From Candidatus Omnitrophota bacterium (lineage in GTDB: Bacteria; Omnitrophota; Gorgyraeia; Tantalellales; Tantalellaceae): a stretch of DNA of 41,458 bases. Positions within the stretch are counted from its first letter, which is position 1. Every line of letters starts with the position of its first letter. The position numbers and the translations under genes were made by a program. Below the pieces are notes generated by a model, which searched no databases, had not been told where the DNA came from, and saw only the letters and a program-made list of their open reading frames with translations. Location of the stretch: NCBI GenBank assembly GCA_015231405.1, contig JADGBR010000032.1:1-41458 (forward strand). The letters run 5' to 3'. This document shows positions 17,401-25,541 of this stretch, piece by piece.

Positions 17401-18630
17401 ATGAACATCAATACCGGTGATACGGCATGGGTGCTTATTTCGACGGCGCTTGTCATGCTGATGACCCCAGGACTCGCGTTCTTTTACGGGGGCATGGTGA
17501 GGAGGAAGAACGTTCTGGGGGTACTCATGCAATGTTTTGTGATACTTGCGGCGCTGAGCCTTCAGTGGGTGCTAATCGGGTACAGCCTGTCTTTCGCTCC
17601 CGGGACGGGGTTTTGGGGAGGTTTCGGCTGGGCCGGATTAAGAGGAGTGGGCCTGGAGCCTTACGCGGATTATTCGGCGACTATACCTCATCAGGCGTTC
17701 ATGATATTTCAAGGCATGTTCGCGGTCATTACACCGGCGCTAATAATCGGGGCGTTCGCGGAACGCATGAAGTTCTCGGCTTTTCTGGTTTTTACTCTCT
17801 TGTGGGCCACTTTTGTTTATGACCCTATCTGCCACTGGGTTTGGGGTATAGGAGGGTGGCTCCGGACGCTCGGGGCTCTGGATTACGCGGGTGGAACGGT
17901 GGTCCATATCAACGCCGGATTCGCTGCCCTGGTAACGGCTCTTATAATAGGTAAGAGGAAGAACCTGGGAGATAATCCCCCTGTGCCGCACAACCTGCCG
18001 TTCATAGCTCTCGGTACGGCGTTATTGTGGTTCGGGTGGTTCGGGTTTAACGCGGGAAGCGCGCTTGGGGCGAATGGCCTGGCTGTGAACGCGTTTGTGA
18101 CCACCAATACAGCCGCCGCGGCCGCGGGTTTAAGCTGGGCGGTCATAGAATGGATACGTCACGGGAAACCTACCATGTTCGGTACAGCTTCGGGAGCGGT
18201 AGCGGGGCTTGTCGCTATCACGCCCGCGGCTGGATTCGTTAGCGTGATACCGGCGATCATAATAGGCCTTTCGGTGAGCTTGTTGTGCTTTATAATGGTC
18301 AATATCAAAGGGAAGCTCGGCTACGACGATTCTCTCGACGCCTTCGGAGTGCACGGCGTAGGTGGTATGTGGGGGGCGCTCGCTACTGGCCTTTTTGCCT
18401 CGAAGCTGGTCAACCCGGCCGGAGCCGACGGGCTCTTTTTCGGGAACCCGAAATTGATTATGGTGCAGGCCATAGCGGTTGGGGTCACGGTCATATACAC
18501 GATCATAGTCACGGCTATAATATACAAGCTTGTCGATATGTTCATCGGGGTTCGGGTGTCGGAAAAAGAAGAACTCATGGGTCTGGACCTTACGCAGCAC
18601 AGCGAAAGGGCCTATACCGTAATCGAATAG
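17401..18630 (+). CDS. amtB: Ammonium transporter AmtB
   Basis: Trimeric inner-membrane ammonium channel of the Amt/MEP/Rh family, 409 residues and about eleven membrane helices. The pore twin histidines are visible in VVHINAG and DAFGVHGVGG, the conserved Asp in ALDYAGG, and the family signature in FYGGMVRRKNVLG and FGWFGFNAGSALG. The track ORF begins upstream at 17353, but the ATG at 17401 follows AAGGAGGG and opens a periplasmic N-terminus of normal length without a clear signal peptide. It is followed 13 bases later by a PII gene, the classic amtB-glnK pair in which PII docks to and closes the channel when nitrogen is plentiful. Expression probably depends on the near-consensus promoter and the two leader hairpins. 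Confidence 0.98.
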   Translation: MNINTGDTAWVLISTALVMLMTPGLAFFYGGMVRRKNVLGVLMQCFVILAALSLQWVLIGYSLSFAPGTGFWGGFGWAGLRGVGLEPYADYSATIPHQAFMIFQGMFAVITPALIIGAFAERMKFSAFLVFTLLWATFVYDPICHWVWGIGGWLRTLGALDYAGGTVVHINAGFAALVTALIIGKRKNLGDNPPVPHNLPFIALGTALLWFGWFGFNAGSALGANGLAVNAFVTTNTAAAAAGLSWAVIEWIRHGKPTMFGTASGAVAGLVAITPAAGFVSVIPAIIIGLSVSLLCFIMVNIKGKLGYDDSLDAFGVHGVGGMWGALATGLFASKLVNPAGADGLFFGNPKLIMVQAIAVGVTVIYTIIVTAIIYKLVDMFIGVRVSEKEELMGLDLTQHSERAYTVIE

Positions 18631-18643
18631 GAGGATGATAAAA

Positions 18644-18985
18644 ATGAAGCTCATAATAGCTATAATACAGCCTTATAAGCTGGAGGAAGTAAAAGCGGAA
18701 CTCTATAAAGCGGAAGTGAACCTTATAACCGTCAGCGAAGTTCTGGGCCACGGCAGGCAGATGGGGGTAACGGAACATTACCGCGCGGCGAAAGAGACGG
18801 GAAACCTCTTAAGGAAGATACGTCTCGAAATAGCCGTAAACGAGAATTTCGTCGAGCCTACGATCCAGGCTATTACGAAAGGCGCGAAGACGGGGGAGAC
18901 TGGCGACGGGAAGATATTCGTCCTCGATCTCAAGGAGTGCGTGCGTATACGTACGAGTGAGCGTGGGTCGGTGGCTATTGGGTGA
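18644..18985 (+). CDS. glnK: Nitrogen regulatory protein PII (GlnK/GlnB family)
   Basis: A trimeric signal protein that senses 2-oxoglutarate, ATP and ADP and controls AmtB. The 113 residues starting MKLIIAIIQPYKLEEVK match the family; the ATG at 18644 is chosen over 18635 because AGGAGG is then correctly spaced and the N-terminus is canonical. The T-loop GRQMGVTEHYRAAKET keeps the uridylylatable Tyr in TEHYR, although the usual Lys after GRQ is Met and the usual GAE is AAK. The B-loop TGETGDGKIFV and C-loop RIRTSERGSVAI are intact. Linkage to amtB identifies it as the GlnK type. The stop codon lies at the first unit of heptamer array D. Confidence 0.96.
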   Translation: MKLIIAIIQPYKLEEVKAELYKAEVNLITVSEVLGHGRQMGVTEHYRAAKETGNLLRKIRLEIAVNENFVEPTIQAITKGAKTGETGDGKIFVLDLKECVRIRTSERGSVAIG

Positions 18986-19069
18986 TGGGTGACGGGTGAT
19001 GGGTGACGGTGATGGGTTAAGGTTGGTTCTGGATACGGTTTTAGAACACCTTCACCCATCACTGAACCG
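18979..19069. repeat. Heptamer array D (GGTGATG/GGTGACG), inverted pair between convergent genes
   Basis: Alternating units GGTGATG, GGTGACG start inside the last codons of glnK and run about 38 bases; the complementary CTTCACC, CATCACT lies at 19048-19062. The array separates the convergent glnK and phoU genes and could serve as a bidirectional 3' end structure. No other terminator is visible in this gap. Confidence 0.8.
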
Positions 19070-19074
19070 TTGGC

Positions 19075-19746
19075 CTACTCCGAAAGCCTCTCGGGATGGT
19101 GACGTACGACCTGCGCGTGGACCATGTATATAACGTCCTCCGCGATATTCGTCGTATGGTCGCACATGCGTTCCAGGAAGCGGGCGATCAGGAGAAGCTG
19201 TACGGCTCTCGTAGAGGTGGTCGGGTCTTTGACCATGTAATCCTCGATGAGCTCTTTCTGTATCACGTTCCTCAAGTGGTCGGCCTCGTTGTCGGATAAA
19301 AGCACTCTCTTGGCGAGCGAGATATCGCCCTTCACGAAAGCGTCGATCGACATCTTGACCATGTTCTGGGCTATAGCCGTAAGTTTGGGTATGTCTATCA
19401 GGGGTTTTAAAAGCGGCTTATCGACAAGTTCCAGCGTACGCTGGGCTATGTCGACAGCGATGTCCGCTATTCTTTCAAGCTCTGCGTTTATTTTCATGCC
19501 CGTAAGGATGAAACGGAGGTCTTTCGCCATCGGCTGGTACCTGGCGATGAGGTCCGTGCACTTCTCGTCTATTTCTAGCTCGAGCTTATCGATAGCGGAA
19601 TCGTTGTCGATAACTCTTTTGGCCGTTTCCTGATCCCATTTTTTTAGCGCCTCTATGGAGAGGAAAATGGCCTCTTCAACCATGGCCCCCATTTTGAGGA
19701 TATCCTGGTTAAGCTCTTTCATTTCCTGATCGACGTGTCGTACCAT
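19075..19746 (-). CDS. phoU: Phosphate signalling protein PhoU
   Basis: A 223-residue all-helical PhoU protein, built of two three-helix repeats that bind metal clusters and link the Pst transporter to PhoR. Family segments are LNQDILKMGAMVEEAIFLSIEAL, MAKDLRFILTGMKINAELERIADIAVDIAQRTL and, in the second repeat, LLLIARFLERMCDHTTNIAEDVIYMV; the ERIADIA and ERMCDHTTNIAED motifs are the metal-binding hallmarks. It is the last gene of the pst cluster, 12 bases after the terminal pstB, as in many bacteria. It keeps PhoR inactive when phosphate is sufficient and also affects polyphosphate levels, which fits the nearby ppk1. Confidence 0.97.
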   Translation of the reverse strand: MVRHVDQEMKELNQDILKMGAMVEEAIFLSIEALKKWDQETAKRVIDNDSAIDKLELEIDEKCTDLIARYQPMAKDLRFILTGMKINAELERIADIAVDIAQRTLELVDKPLLKPLIDIPKLTAIAQNMVKMSIDAFVKGDISLAKRVLLSDNEADHLRNVIQKELIEDYMVKDPTTSTRAVQLLLIARFLERMCDHTTNIAEDVIYMVHAQVVRHHPERLSE

Positions 19747-19758
19747 TTTTAGCCTCCT

Positions 19759-20514
19759 CTAGCCGTATCTTCCGGTAATGTAATCTTCAGTGCGTTTGTC
19801 AGACGGCGCCGTGAAAACCGTCTCGGTATTTCCGAACTCGATAAGCTCCCCGAGCAGCATGAACCCTGTATCGTCGGAGACGCGGGCCGCCTGCTGCATG
19901 TTATGGGTAACTATTATGATAGTATACTTGTTCTTTAGCTCCCGCATGAGCTCCTCGACCCTCTGGGTAGCGTTCGGGTCGAGCGTCGAACAGGGCTCAT
20001 CCATAAGGAGGACATCCGGCTTAACGGCTATGACCCGCGCGATACAAAGCCTCTGTTTCTGCTCAAGAGATAATCTAAGGGCCGGCTCGTTCAGCCTATC
20101 TTTCAGCTCGTCCCATAGGAGGACGTCCCGGAGGCTTTTTTCGGCTATTTCGTCAAGTTTGTCATCTTTCACCTTGTCGCCGTGGATCCTCTCTCCGAAG
20201 ACTATGTTCTCGTATATGGATAGAGGAAAGGGGTTAGGCCTCTGGAAGACCATACCCACTTTTTTGCGGAGCGCAACAAGGTCCGTCGCCGGGGCCAGGA
20301 TGTTCTTTTCGCCGATCACGACCTCGCCTTCTGTCCTTACGCCATCGATAAGGTCGTTCATGCGGTTAAATACCCTTAAAAGGGTTGATTTACCGCATCC
20401 CGAAGGCCCGATTATGGCCGTGATCCGGTTCTCGCCGAAACCGGAATTGACGTTCTTCAGCGCGTGAAATTTTCCGTAAAATAGGTTCAGGCCATTAGTG
20501 ATTATTTTCGTCAT
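19759..20514 (-). CDS. pstB: Phosphate ABC transporter ATPase PstB, copy with degenerate signature motif
   Basis: A 251-residue ATPase for high-affinity phosphate uptake. Walker A (GPSGCGKS, about residues 36-43), Q-loop ([13 protein letters not shown]), Walker B with catalytic Glu (VLLMDEP) and switch His ([15 protein letters not shown]) are all intact and PstB-specific. The ABC signature, normally LSGGQQQR, is LSLEQKQR here. Since the signature acts in trans, a homodimer would have two poor sites. The gene overlaps the stop of the second pstB by one base (TAATG), so the two are translationally coupled and probably form a heterodimer on PstA/PstC. Divergence of one duplicate is the likely origin. 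Confidence 0.95.
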   Translation of the reverse strand: MTKIITNGLNLFYGKFHALKNVNSGFGENRITAIIGPSGCGKSTLLRVFNRMNDLIDGVRTEGEVVIGEKNILAPATDLVALRKKVGMVFQRPNPFPLSIYENIVFGERIHGDKVKDDKLDEIAEKSLRDVLLWDELKDRLNEPALRLSLEQKQRLCIARVIAVKPDVLLMDEPCSTLDPNATQRVEELMRELKNKYTIIIVTHNMQQAARVSDDTGFMLLGELIEFGNTETVFTAPSDKRTEDYITGRYG

Positions 20515-21284
20515 TATCCGAATTTTCCCCTTATGTAACCGTCCGTACGTTTATCTCCGGGAGCGGTGAACATCTTGTCGGTCTTGTCGATCTCTATAAG
20601 CTCTCCGCCGAGAAAGAAAGCGGTGAGGTCTCCGACCCTGGCCGCCTGCTTTACGTTATTGGTCACCAGGACCACGGTATATTTCTGTTTAAGCTCGACC
20701 ATAGCGTCCTCGACTTTAGCGGTGGAGATAGGGTCCAGCCCTGAACAGGGTTCGTCGAAGAGGATGACCTCGGGTTCGACGGCGAGGGTCCTGGCTATAC
20801 AGAGGCGCTGCTGCTGCCCGCCGGATAATTTGAAAGCCGATTCGCCGAGCCTGTCCTTGACCTCTTCCCATAGATAGGCCTCTTTAAGCGATACCTCAAC
20901 TTTTTCGCGGAGGACGCGTTTGTCCTTAAGTCCGTGCATCCTGACCCCGTAGGCGACGTTGTCGAAGATGGAAAGGGGGAGCGGAAGGGGAAGTGCGAAA
21001 ACCATCCCGACGCGTTTACGCAGTATTTCCACATCGACGTTCTTTATATCGTCGCCTTCGAGCGTGACCTCTCCCTCTATCCGCGAGTTCTGGTTGAGCT
21101 CGTTCATGCGGTTGAGCATCCTGAGAAAAGTAGTCTTGCCGCTATTGGAAGGTCCTATCACGGAGAGTATCATGTTGGAGCGGATATCCAGGCTGACATG
21201 TTTCAATGCCGGCACGTTACCGAACCAGATGGACAGGTCTTTTACTCCGAACTTAATTGTCCGTGTGGACGTATCGTTCACCAT
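20514..21284 (-). CDS. pstB: Phosphate ABC transporter ATPase PstB, copy lacking Q-loop Gln and switch His
   Basis: A 256-residue PstB with Walker A (GPSNSGKT, about residues 44-51), canonical signature ([13 protein letters not shown]) and Walker B (VILFDEP). The Q-loop Gln is replaced by Ala ([13 protein letters not shown]), and the switch His is Asn ([15 protein letters not shown]). These residues serve the site built on its own Walker A, which is therefore expected to be hydrolytically weak. It supplies an intact signature to the partner. Its start overlaps the pstA stop by seven bases and its stop overlaps the next pstB by one, so it is firmly within the operon. The defects complement those of the neighbouring copy exactly. 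Confidence 0.95.
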   Translation of the reverse strand: MVNDTSTRTIKFGVKDLSIWFGNVPALKHVSLDIRSNMILSVIGPSNSGKTTFLRMLNRMNELNQNSRIEGEVTLEGDDIKNVDVEILRKRVGMVFALPLPLPLSIFDNVAYGVRMHGLKDKRVLREKVEVSLKEAYLWEEVKDRLGESAFKLSGGQQQRLCIARTLAVEPEVILFDEPCSGLDPISTAKVEDAMVELKQKYTVVLVTNNVKQAARVGDLTAFFLGGELIEIDKTDKMFTAPGDKRTDGYIRGKFG

Positions 21285-22126
21285 TTTTTCCTTTTCCTGA
21301 ACTTGTGTCGTATTATTATCGCTATCAGATTCATAAAAAGGACCATAGCAAGGAGCACAAGCGCCGTTCCGTAACGGATCTTCTCGTCAACGTTCGGCAC
21401 CTGGGTCGATATGACATACAGGTGATAGGGAAGAGCCATCACCTGGTCCATGATCGAATCTGGCAGCTGCGGAAGGTAAAAAGCCGCTACCGTAAAAAGT
21501 ATCGGCGCGGTCTCACCCGCGGCTCTCCCGAGCCCCAGTATAGTTCCGGTCAGGATCCCGGGAAGCGCGTTGGGGAGGACGATGTGCCGTATGGTCTGCC
21601 ATTTGCTCGCGCCGAGCGAAAGGCTCACTTCGCGGAACGAGGCCGGTACGCTCTCAAGGGCTTCGCGTGAGGTGGTAATGATCACCGGAAGTATCATTAT
21701 CCCGAGAGTGAGAGATCCTGAAAGGATAGAGGCCCCGAACCCGAAAAATATGACGAACAGCGCCAGGCCGAAAAGTCCGTAAACGACGGAAGGAACGCCG
21801 GCCAGGTTGACTATCGCAAGTTTTATTATCCGCGTGAGCAGGTTGTCCCGCGAATATTCGGAGAGATATATCGCCGCGAGAAGGCCTATCGGTAAAGCGA
21901 AAGAAATGGCGCCCGTAACGAGGTATAAAGTCCCGACTATCGCGGGGAATATCCCTCCCGCGCGCATGCCCTGCCTTGGGATATCGGAAAGGAACTGCCA
22001 GTTCATGGCAGGCAGCCCCTTCTGAATTATGATAACAACGATCATCCCCACCGGCACTACTATGAGCAGCGTGGACAGAAGGAGAAAAGCGTACGCTATT
22101 TTCTGCGATCTATATGGATTACGCAT
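21278..22126 (-). CDS. pstA: Phosphate ABC transporter permease PstA
   Basis: A 282-residue inner-membrane permease with six membrane helices. The cytoplasmic coupling loop carries the binding-protein-dependent transport signature ([40 protein letters not shown]), and [14 protein letters not shown] and [15 protein letters not shown] are typical of PstA. The track ORF starts at 22162; I prefer the ATG at 22126, which begins [14 protein letters not shown] and avoids a 12-residue leader running toward repeat R1. The ribosome binding site is a weak purine run (AGAGAAAG). The 3' end overlaps pstB. Confidence 0.96.
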   Translation of the reverse strand: MRNPYRSQKIAYAFLLLSTLLIVVPVGMIVVIIIQKGLPAMNWQFLSDIPRQGMRAGGIFPAIVGTLYLVTGAISFALPIGLLAAIYLSEYSRDNLLTRIIKLAIVNLAGVPSVVYGLFGLALFVIFFGFGASILSGSLTLGIMILPVIITTSREALESVPASFREVSLSLGASKWQTIRHIVLPNALPGILTGTILGLGRAAGETAPILFTVAAFYLPQLPDSIMDQVMALPYHLYVISTQVPNVDEKIRYGTALVLLAMVLFMNLIAIIIRHKFRKRKKW

Positions 22127-22170
22127 ATTCTTTCTCTGGCTTTTCAAAAACTGTAATCGCAAGCGAAAAC

Positions 22171-22244
22171 CGTCATTGCGAGCGAAGCGAAGCAGTCTCT
22201 ATATAGGGATTGCTTCGTCGGCCTATGGCCTCCTCGCAATGACG
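22171..22244. repeat. Dispersed palindromic repeat R1 (CGTCATTGCGAG family)
   Basis: Starts CGTCATTGCGAGCGAAGCGA and ends CCTCGCAATGACG, giving 10-base terminal inverted repeats, with AGCAGTCTC and GGATTGCTTCG inside. It fills the gap between pstC and pstA inside the operon. It belongs to a hairpin family found in many unrelated bacterial genomes; two more copies lie in this window. Confidence 0.85.
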
Positions 22245-22256
22245 TCAAGCTTCCCG

Positions 22257-23126
22257 CTACTTACTCTGCTTCTCATGCAAAAACAGATCCGCGGTCACGT
22301 TGATCCCAAAACTTATCACGAATAACACTATCCCGACCGCGAATAGTGCGAAATAGTGTTCGCTGCCGACTACGGCTTCGCCCATTTCCGCGGCGATAGT
22401 GGCCGTGAGCGTCCTCACCGGGACGAGTATGCTCTGGGGTATGACCGCGGCGTTACCCGTTATCATCATTACCGCCATGGTTTCGCCTATGACACGCCCT
22501 ATCCCGAGCATTATGGCGGCAAGTATCCCGCTCGAAGCCGCCGGGAGCATGACCCTCCAAATGGCCTGCCAGTGCGTCGCGCCGAGCGCCAGTGCCCCTT
22601 CCTTGTAGTTCTTCGGGATGGAATACAAAGCGTCTTCCGCTATCGAAACGATGGTAGGCATGGCCATGAACGCCAGCATTATCGAGCCCGAGAGGGCCGT
22701 TAAGCCCGTCGGAAGATGGAAAAGGCTCTTGACTAAGGGAACAAGCGTGACCATGCCGATGAATCCGAGAACGACGCTGGGGATAGCGGCCAGGAGCTCT
22801 ATGCCGGACTTGAGTATATCTTTTATTCTGGCGGGGGCTATCTCGGCGATGTAGATAGCAGCGCCGACGCCTATGGGTATTGAAATAACGGCGGCGCCAA
22901 GCGTGACCAGTAAAGAACCGAGTATAAGCGGAAGTATCCCAAGTTGCGCCGGTTCCGATATGGGGTACCAGCTTTTGCCGAAAAGAAAAGCTCCCGGTGT
23001 CACTGACTGGAAAACGGCTAAACCTTCTTTGATAAGAAAAAGGAAGATAAGAACGACGAAGAAGATGGAGGCCAGCCCGGAGGCTAGGATCAGCTTTTCG
23101 ATTATCGTTTCTTTGATCTTACGCAT
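22257..23126 (-). CDS. pstC: Phosphate ABC transporter permease PstC
   Basis: A 289-residue permease, partner of PstA, with six membrane helices. Recognisable blocks are PLILGSLLVTLGAAVISIPIGVGAAIYIAE, AAIPSVVLGFIGMVTLVP and the coupling loop EDALYSIPKNYKEGALALGATHWQAIWRVMLPAASSGI. The track ORF starts at 23168, but its first 14 residues are translated from repeat R2; the ATG at 23126 (MRKIKETII) follows GGGAGA at good spacing. Its ribosome binding site touches the edge of R2. The stop TAG at 22257 lies 13 bases from repeat R1. Confidence 0.96.
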   Translation of the reverse strand: MRKIKETIIEKLILASGLASIFFVVLIFLFLIKEGLAVFQSVTPGAFLFGKSWYPISEPAQLGILPLILGSLLVTLGAAVISIPIGVGAAIYIAEIAPARIKDILKSGIELLAAIPSVVLGFIGMVTLVPLVKSLFHLPTGLTALSGSIMLAFMAMPTIVSIAEDALYSIPKNYKEGALALGATHWQAIWRVMLPAASSGILAAIMLGIGRVIGETMAVMMITGNAAVIPQSILVPVRTLTATIAAEMGEAVVGSEHYFALFAVGIVLFVISFGINVTADLFLHEKQSK

Positions 23127-23135
23127 AGTATCTCC

Positions 23136-23217
23136 CGTCATTGCGGAGGCCCGAGGCCGACGAAGCAATCTATATGGATTGCTTCGTCCCTCCCTTTGGT
23201 CGCTTCTCGCGATGACG
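23136..23217. repeat. Dispersed palindromic repeat R2 (CGTCATTGCG family), exactly abutting pstS stop
   Basis: A second copy of the family: CGTCATTGCGGAGG at one end, CGCGATGACG at the other, with CGAAGCAATC and GGATTGCTTCG inverted inside. On the minus strand its first base follows the last base of the pstS stop codon, and its other edge meets the pstC ribosome binding site. It fills the whole pstS-pstC gap and would form a hairpin in the operon mRNA. Confidence 0.85.
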
Positions 23218-24078
23218 TTATTTACTCACCGGAACGAAATCCGTCGCTAGTACGATCTCCTGCCCCTCTTTGGAAAGGGCGAAATCCACGAATTTTTTCA
23301 CCGGCCCCGACGGCTCTCCTTTGGTGTAGAGGAAGAGGGGCCTTGATATTGGGTATTTTCCGTTCAAAACGTTCTCGATTATCGGTGCCGCGTATTCCGA
23401 CTTCTCATTCGCGGCGATGGACACCGGTTTATGCTTCAGGGATATGTATCCCATTCCGTAGTATCCTATCGCTCCTGGGTTAGAAGCCACTTCGTCGGCT
23501 ATGGCCTGGGAAGACGATAGCATAAGGGCTTTTGGTGAGAACTCGTCCTTGTTGGCCGGGTCGTTCTTCCTGATGACGTGCTCCTTAAAATAAACGTGAG
23601 TTCCGGAATTAACCTCGCGCGAAAGTAAAACTATTTCCAGGTCATGGCCGCCGACTTCTTTCCAATTCCCGATCTTTCCGGTAAATATCCCCGACAGCTG
23701 GCCTAAGGTCAACTTGTCTACGGGATTAGACGGGTTAACTACGACGGCAAGGCCGTCAAGGCCCACTTGTAACTCGAAGGGGACTATCCCCTTGGGCTTG
23801 GCAAGAGCTATCTCTTTTTCCTTGATGTTCCTCGAGCTCATGGCTATATCGCAGGTCCCGCTGATAAGGCTTGAAAGGCCTGTGCCGGAGCCACCTCCGG
23901 TGACCGCTATGAAATCCGACGGGTTTTTCTCCATGTACTTTTCCGCCCAGGACTGGACGAGGTTGACCATGGTATCCGAGCCTTTTATCTGTATGGAAGA
24001 AGAGTTTTTGTTCTTCGCCGCGTAGCAGGATGACGCGAGCGCCAGGGATACTAACGGGATCATTATCTGTTTGAACAT
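23218..24078 (-). CDS. pstS: Phosphate-binding protein PstS
   Basis: A 286-residue periplasmic binding protein. The ATG at 24078 follows AAGGAG and gives a signal peptide (MFKQIMIPLVSLALASSCYA, cleaved before AKN); the Cys could alternatively be a lipidation site, but the lipobox is poor. The phosphate-binding loops IKGSDTM and GGGSGTGLSSLISGTCDIAMSSR are conserved, as are GLDGLAVVVNPSNPV and TGKIGNWKEVGG. It captures phosphate and delivers it to PstC/PstA. It is the first pst gene of the transporter, preceded by a 131-base gap with a possible Pho box and promoter, and separated from pstC by repeat R2. Confidence 0.97.
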   Translation of the reverse strand: MFKQIMIPLVSLALASSCYAAKNKNSSSIQIKGSDTMVNLVQSWAEKYMEKNPSDFIAVTGGGSGTGLSSLISGTCDIAMSSRNIKEKEIALAKPKGIVPFELQVGLDGLAVVVNPSNPVDKLTLGQLSGIFTGKIGNWKEVGGHDLEIVLLSREVNSGTHVYFKEHVIRKNDPANKDEFSPKALMLSSSQAIADEVASNPGAIGYYGMGYISLKHKPVSIAANEKSEYAAPIIENVLNGKYPISRPLFLYTKGEPSGPVKKFVDFALSKEGQEIVLATDFVPVSK

Positions 24079-24101
24079 GTGTGCTCCTTTGGTTTGAGTG
24101 T

Positions 24102-24150
24102 ATTCTAGCACCCGGGGGCGGGTGGCGTATGTAAAATCCGTGTAAAATCT
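24102..24150 (-). promoter_or_regulatory. Putative Pho box and promoter upstream of pstS
   Basis: On the minus strand GATTTTACACG and GATTTTACATA are two 11-base direct repeats (plus-strand 24130-24150). Both the 11-base period and the TTTACA core match PhoP/PhoB-type operators. A TAGAAT -10 element lies at 24107-24102, 22 bases downstream of the last TTTACA and about 25 bases before the pstS start. With phoR and phoB next door, regulation by PhoB is likely. Confidence 0.5.
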
Positions 24151-24185
24151 AGCAACCCCAACAACAACCCTTGCACTGTTCTAAA

Positions 24186-24211
24186 CCCGCGCACTCGTGC
24201 ACCCGCGCACT
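24186..24211. repeat. Short GCGCACT repeat between phoR and pstS
   Basis: CCCGCGCACTCGTGCACCCGCGCACT contains two GCGCACT words and touches the phoR stop codon. It may be a decayed member of the heptamer family, but it is too short to be sure. Confidence 0.35.
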
Positions 24212-25541
24212 AGATCGGGAGCTTGATCGTGAACCGTGACCCGACACCTTCCGCGCTTTCAAGCGCGACAGTCCCCCCATGGAGCTCAACTATGTGTTTT
24301 ACGATCGAGAGGCCGAGACCCGTGCCGCCTTCCGCGCGGGAGCGGGCTTTGTCGACGCGGTAGAAACGTTCGAAAATACGCGGCTTGTCCTTCTCCGGTA
24401 TGCCTATGCCGAAGTCCTCGACCGATATCTCGATCATAGTGTCGTTCTCGCGGGAACTTATTAGAACGGAACCTTTTTCCCTGTTGAATTTTATCGCGTT
24501 ATCTATGACGTTTGTGAACACATGCTCTATTTTGTTCCTGTCCGCGTGGATAACGACATCCCCGGACAGCCCGTTCCGGACGTCTATGTTCCTTTTTTTT
24601 GATTGGGCCGAGAAGCCCGTGATTATGCCGTCGATAAGGGGTTTCAGAGCTAAAGGCTGTTTGTCCAGTTCTATGCCTTTAGATTCCAGGTGAGAGAGAG
24701 AGAGGAGGTCCTCTACAAGGACCGTAAGCCGTTCGGCATGCGCCTGGATAATCCTGAGGAACTCGCGATTGTTCTTTTTGTCGTCAATCGCCCCTTCAAG
24801 GAGTGTTTCCACAAAGCCTCTGATAGACGTGAGCGGCGTTTTAAGCTCGTGCGAGACATTGGCGACGAAATCGCTCCTAACGGTCTCGAGCCTTCGTATC
24901 TCGGTTATGTCATGCACGACGACCAGGCATCCCGAAACAATTTCGTTGTCGTAAATAGGCGAGGCGTTGACCTCGAAAGTCCCGCGCCTGGGGTACATGA
25001 AAGATATTTCCCGGGAGACAAGGCCCGCGCCCTTATAAACGTCGTTTATCACTTCTGCTATGTCATTGTTGCGTATCGCCTCAAGGAATATCTTGCCCTC
25101 GGCGTCCTTTCGGCTTATACCGAACAGCTGCTCCGCGGTGGGGTTCAGGGAAACGATATCGGCGTTATGGCCGAGAACAAGAACCCCTTCGACCATGCTC
25201 GAAAGAACGGCTGAGAGTTTCCGGCTTCCGGTCTCGCCAGCGTTCACCCGCCGCTCGATATTGTGGGCCATCTCGTTGAGTGTCCCGGCAAGTTCACCTG
25301 TTTCGTCGTCAGCGGGACTGAGTATCCTCCGGTTAAAAACTCCGCCGGCGAATAGCCGCGCTATATGGGTTATGCGGCGTATAGGGATGACGATGCCGTT
25401 CGCTAATATACCTCCCAGTATGAGGGCGAACCCCAGGGAGAAGAAAAGCCCAGGGACTCCGCGCCGGCAGAAGAAAAAAGAGACCCCGGCCGTCAGGAGC
25501 AAAGAGAATAATATTTTCAGGCGGATGCCGCTAAACTTCAT
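24210..25541 (-). CDS. phoR: Phosphate regulon sensor histidine kinase PhoR
   Basis: A 443-residue sensor kinase. Two closely spaced membrane helices (about residues 9-48) leave almost no periplasmic domain, typical of PhoR, which senses phosphate through Pst and PhoU. A HAMP segment (IPIRRITHIARLFAGG), a PAS domain (about 105-205, GVLVLGHNADIVSLNPTAEQLFG), HisKA (FVANVSHELKTPLTSIRGFVETLLEG) and HATPase motifs (NVIDNAIKFN, DFGIGIPEKD, GGTGLGLSIVKHIVELHGG) follow. It overlaps phoB by 11 bases on its 5' side. Position between phoB and pstS fixes the assignment. Confidence 0.95.
   Translation of the reverse strand: MKFSGIRLKILFSLLLTAGVSFFFCRRGVPGLFFSLGFALILGGILANGIVIPIRRITHIARLFAGGVFNRRILSPADDETGELAGTLNEMAHNIERRVNAGETGSRKLSAVLSSMVEGVLVLGHNADIVSLNPTAEQLFGISRKDAEGKIFLEAIRNNDIAEVINDVYKGAGLVSREISFMYPRRGTFEVNASPIYDNEIVSGCLVVVHDITEIRRLETVRSDFVANVSHELKTPLTSIRGFVETLLEGAIDDKKNNREFLRIIQAHAERLTVLVEDLLSLSHLESKGIELDKQPLALKPLIDGIITGFSAQSKKRNIDVRNGLSGDVVIHADRNKIEHVFTNVIDNAIKFNREKGSVLISSRENDTMIEISVEDFGIGIPEKDKPRIFERFYRVDKARSRAEGGTGLGLSIVKHIVELHGGTVALESAEGVGSRFTIKLPI

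Noticed and set aside
23127-23168. N-terminal extension of PstC (LRRPRASAMTGD)
   Set aside because: These residues are translated from palindromic repeat R2; the downstream ATG has a ribosome binding site.
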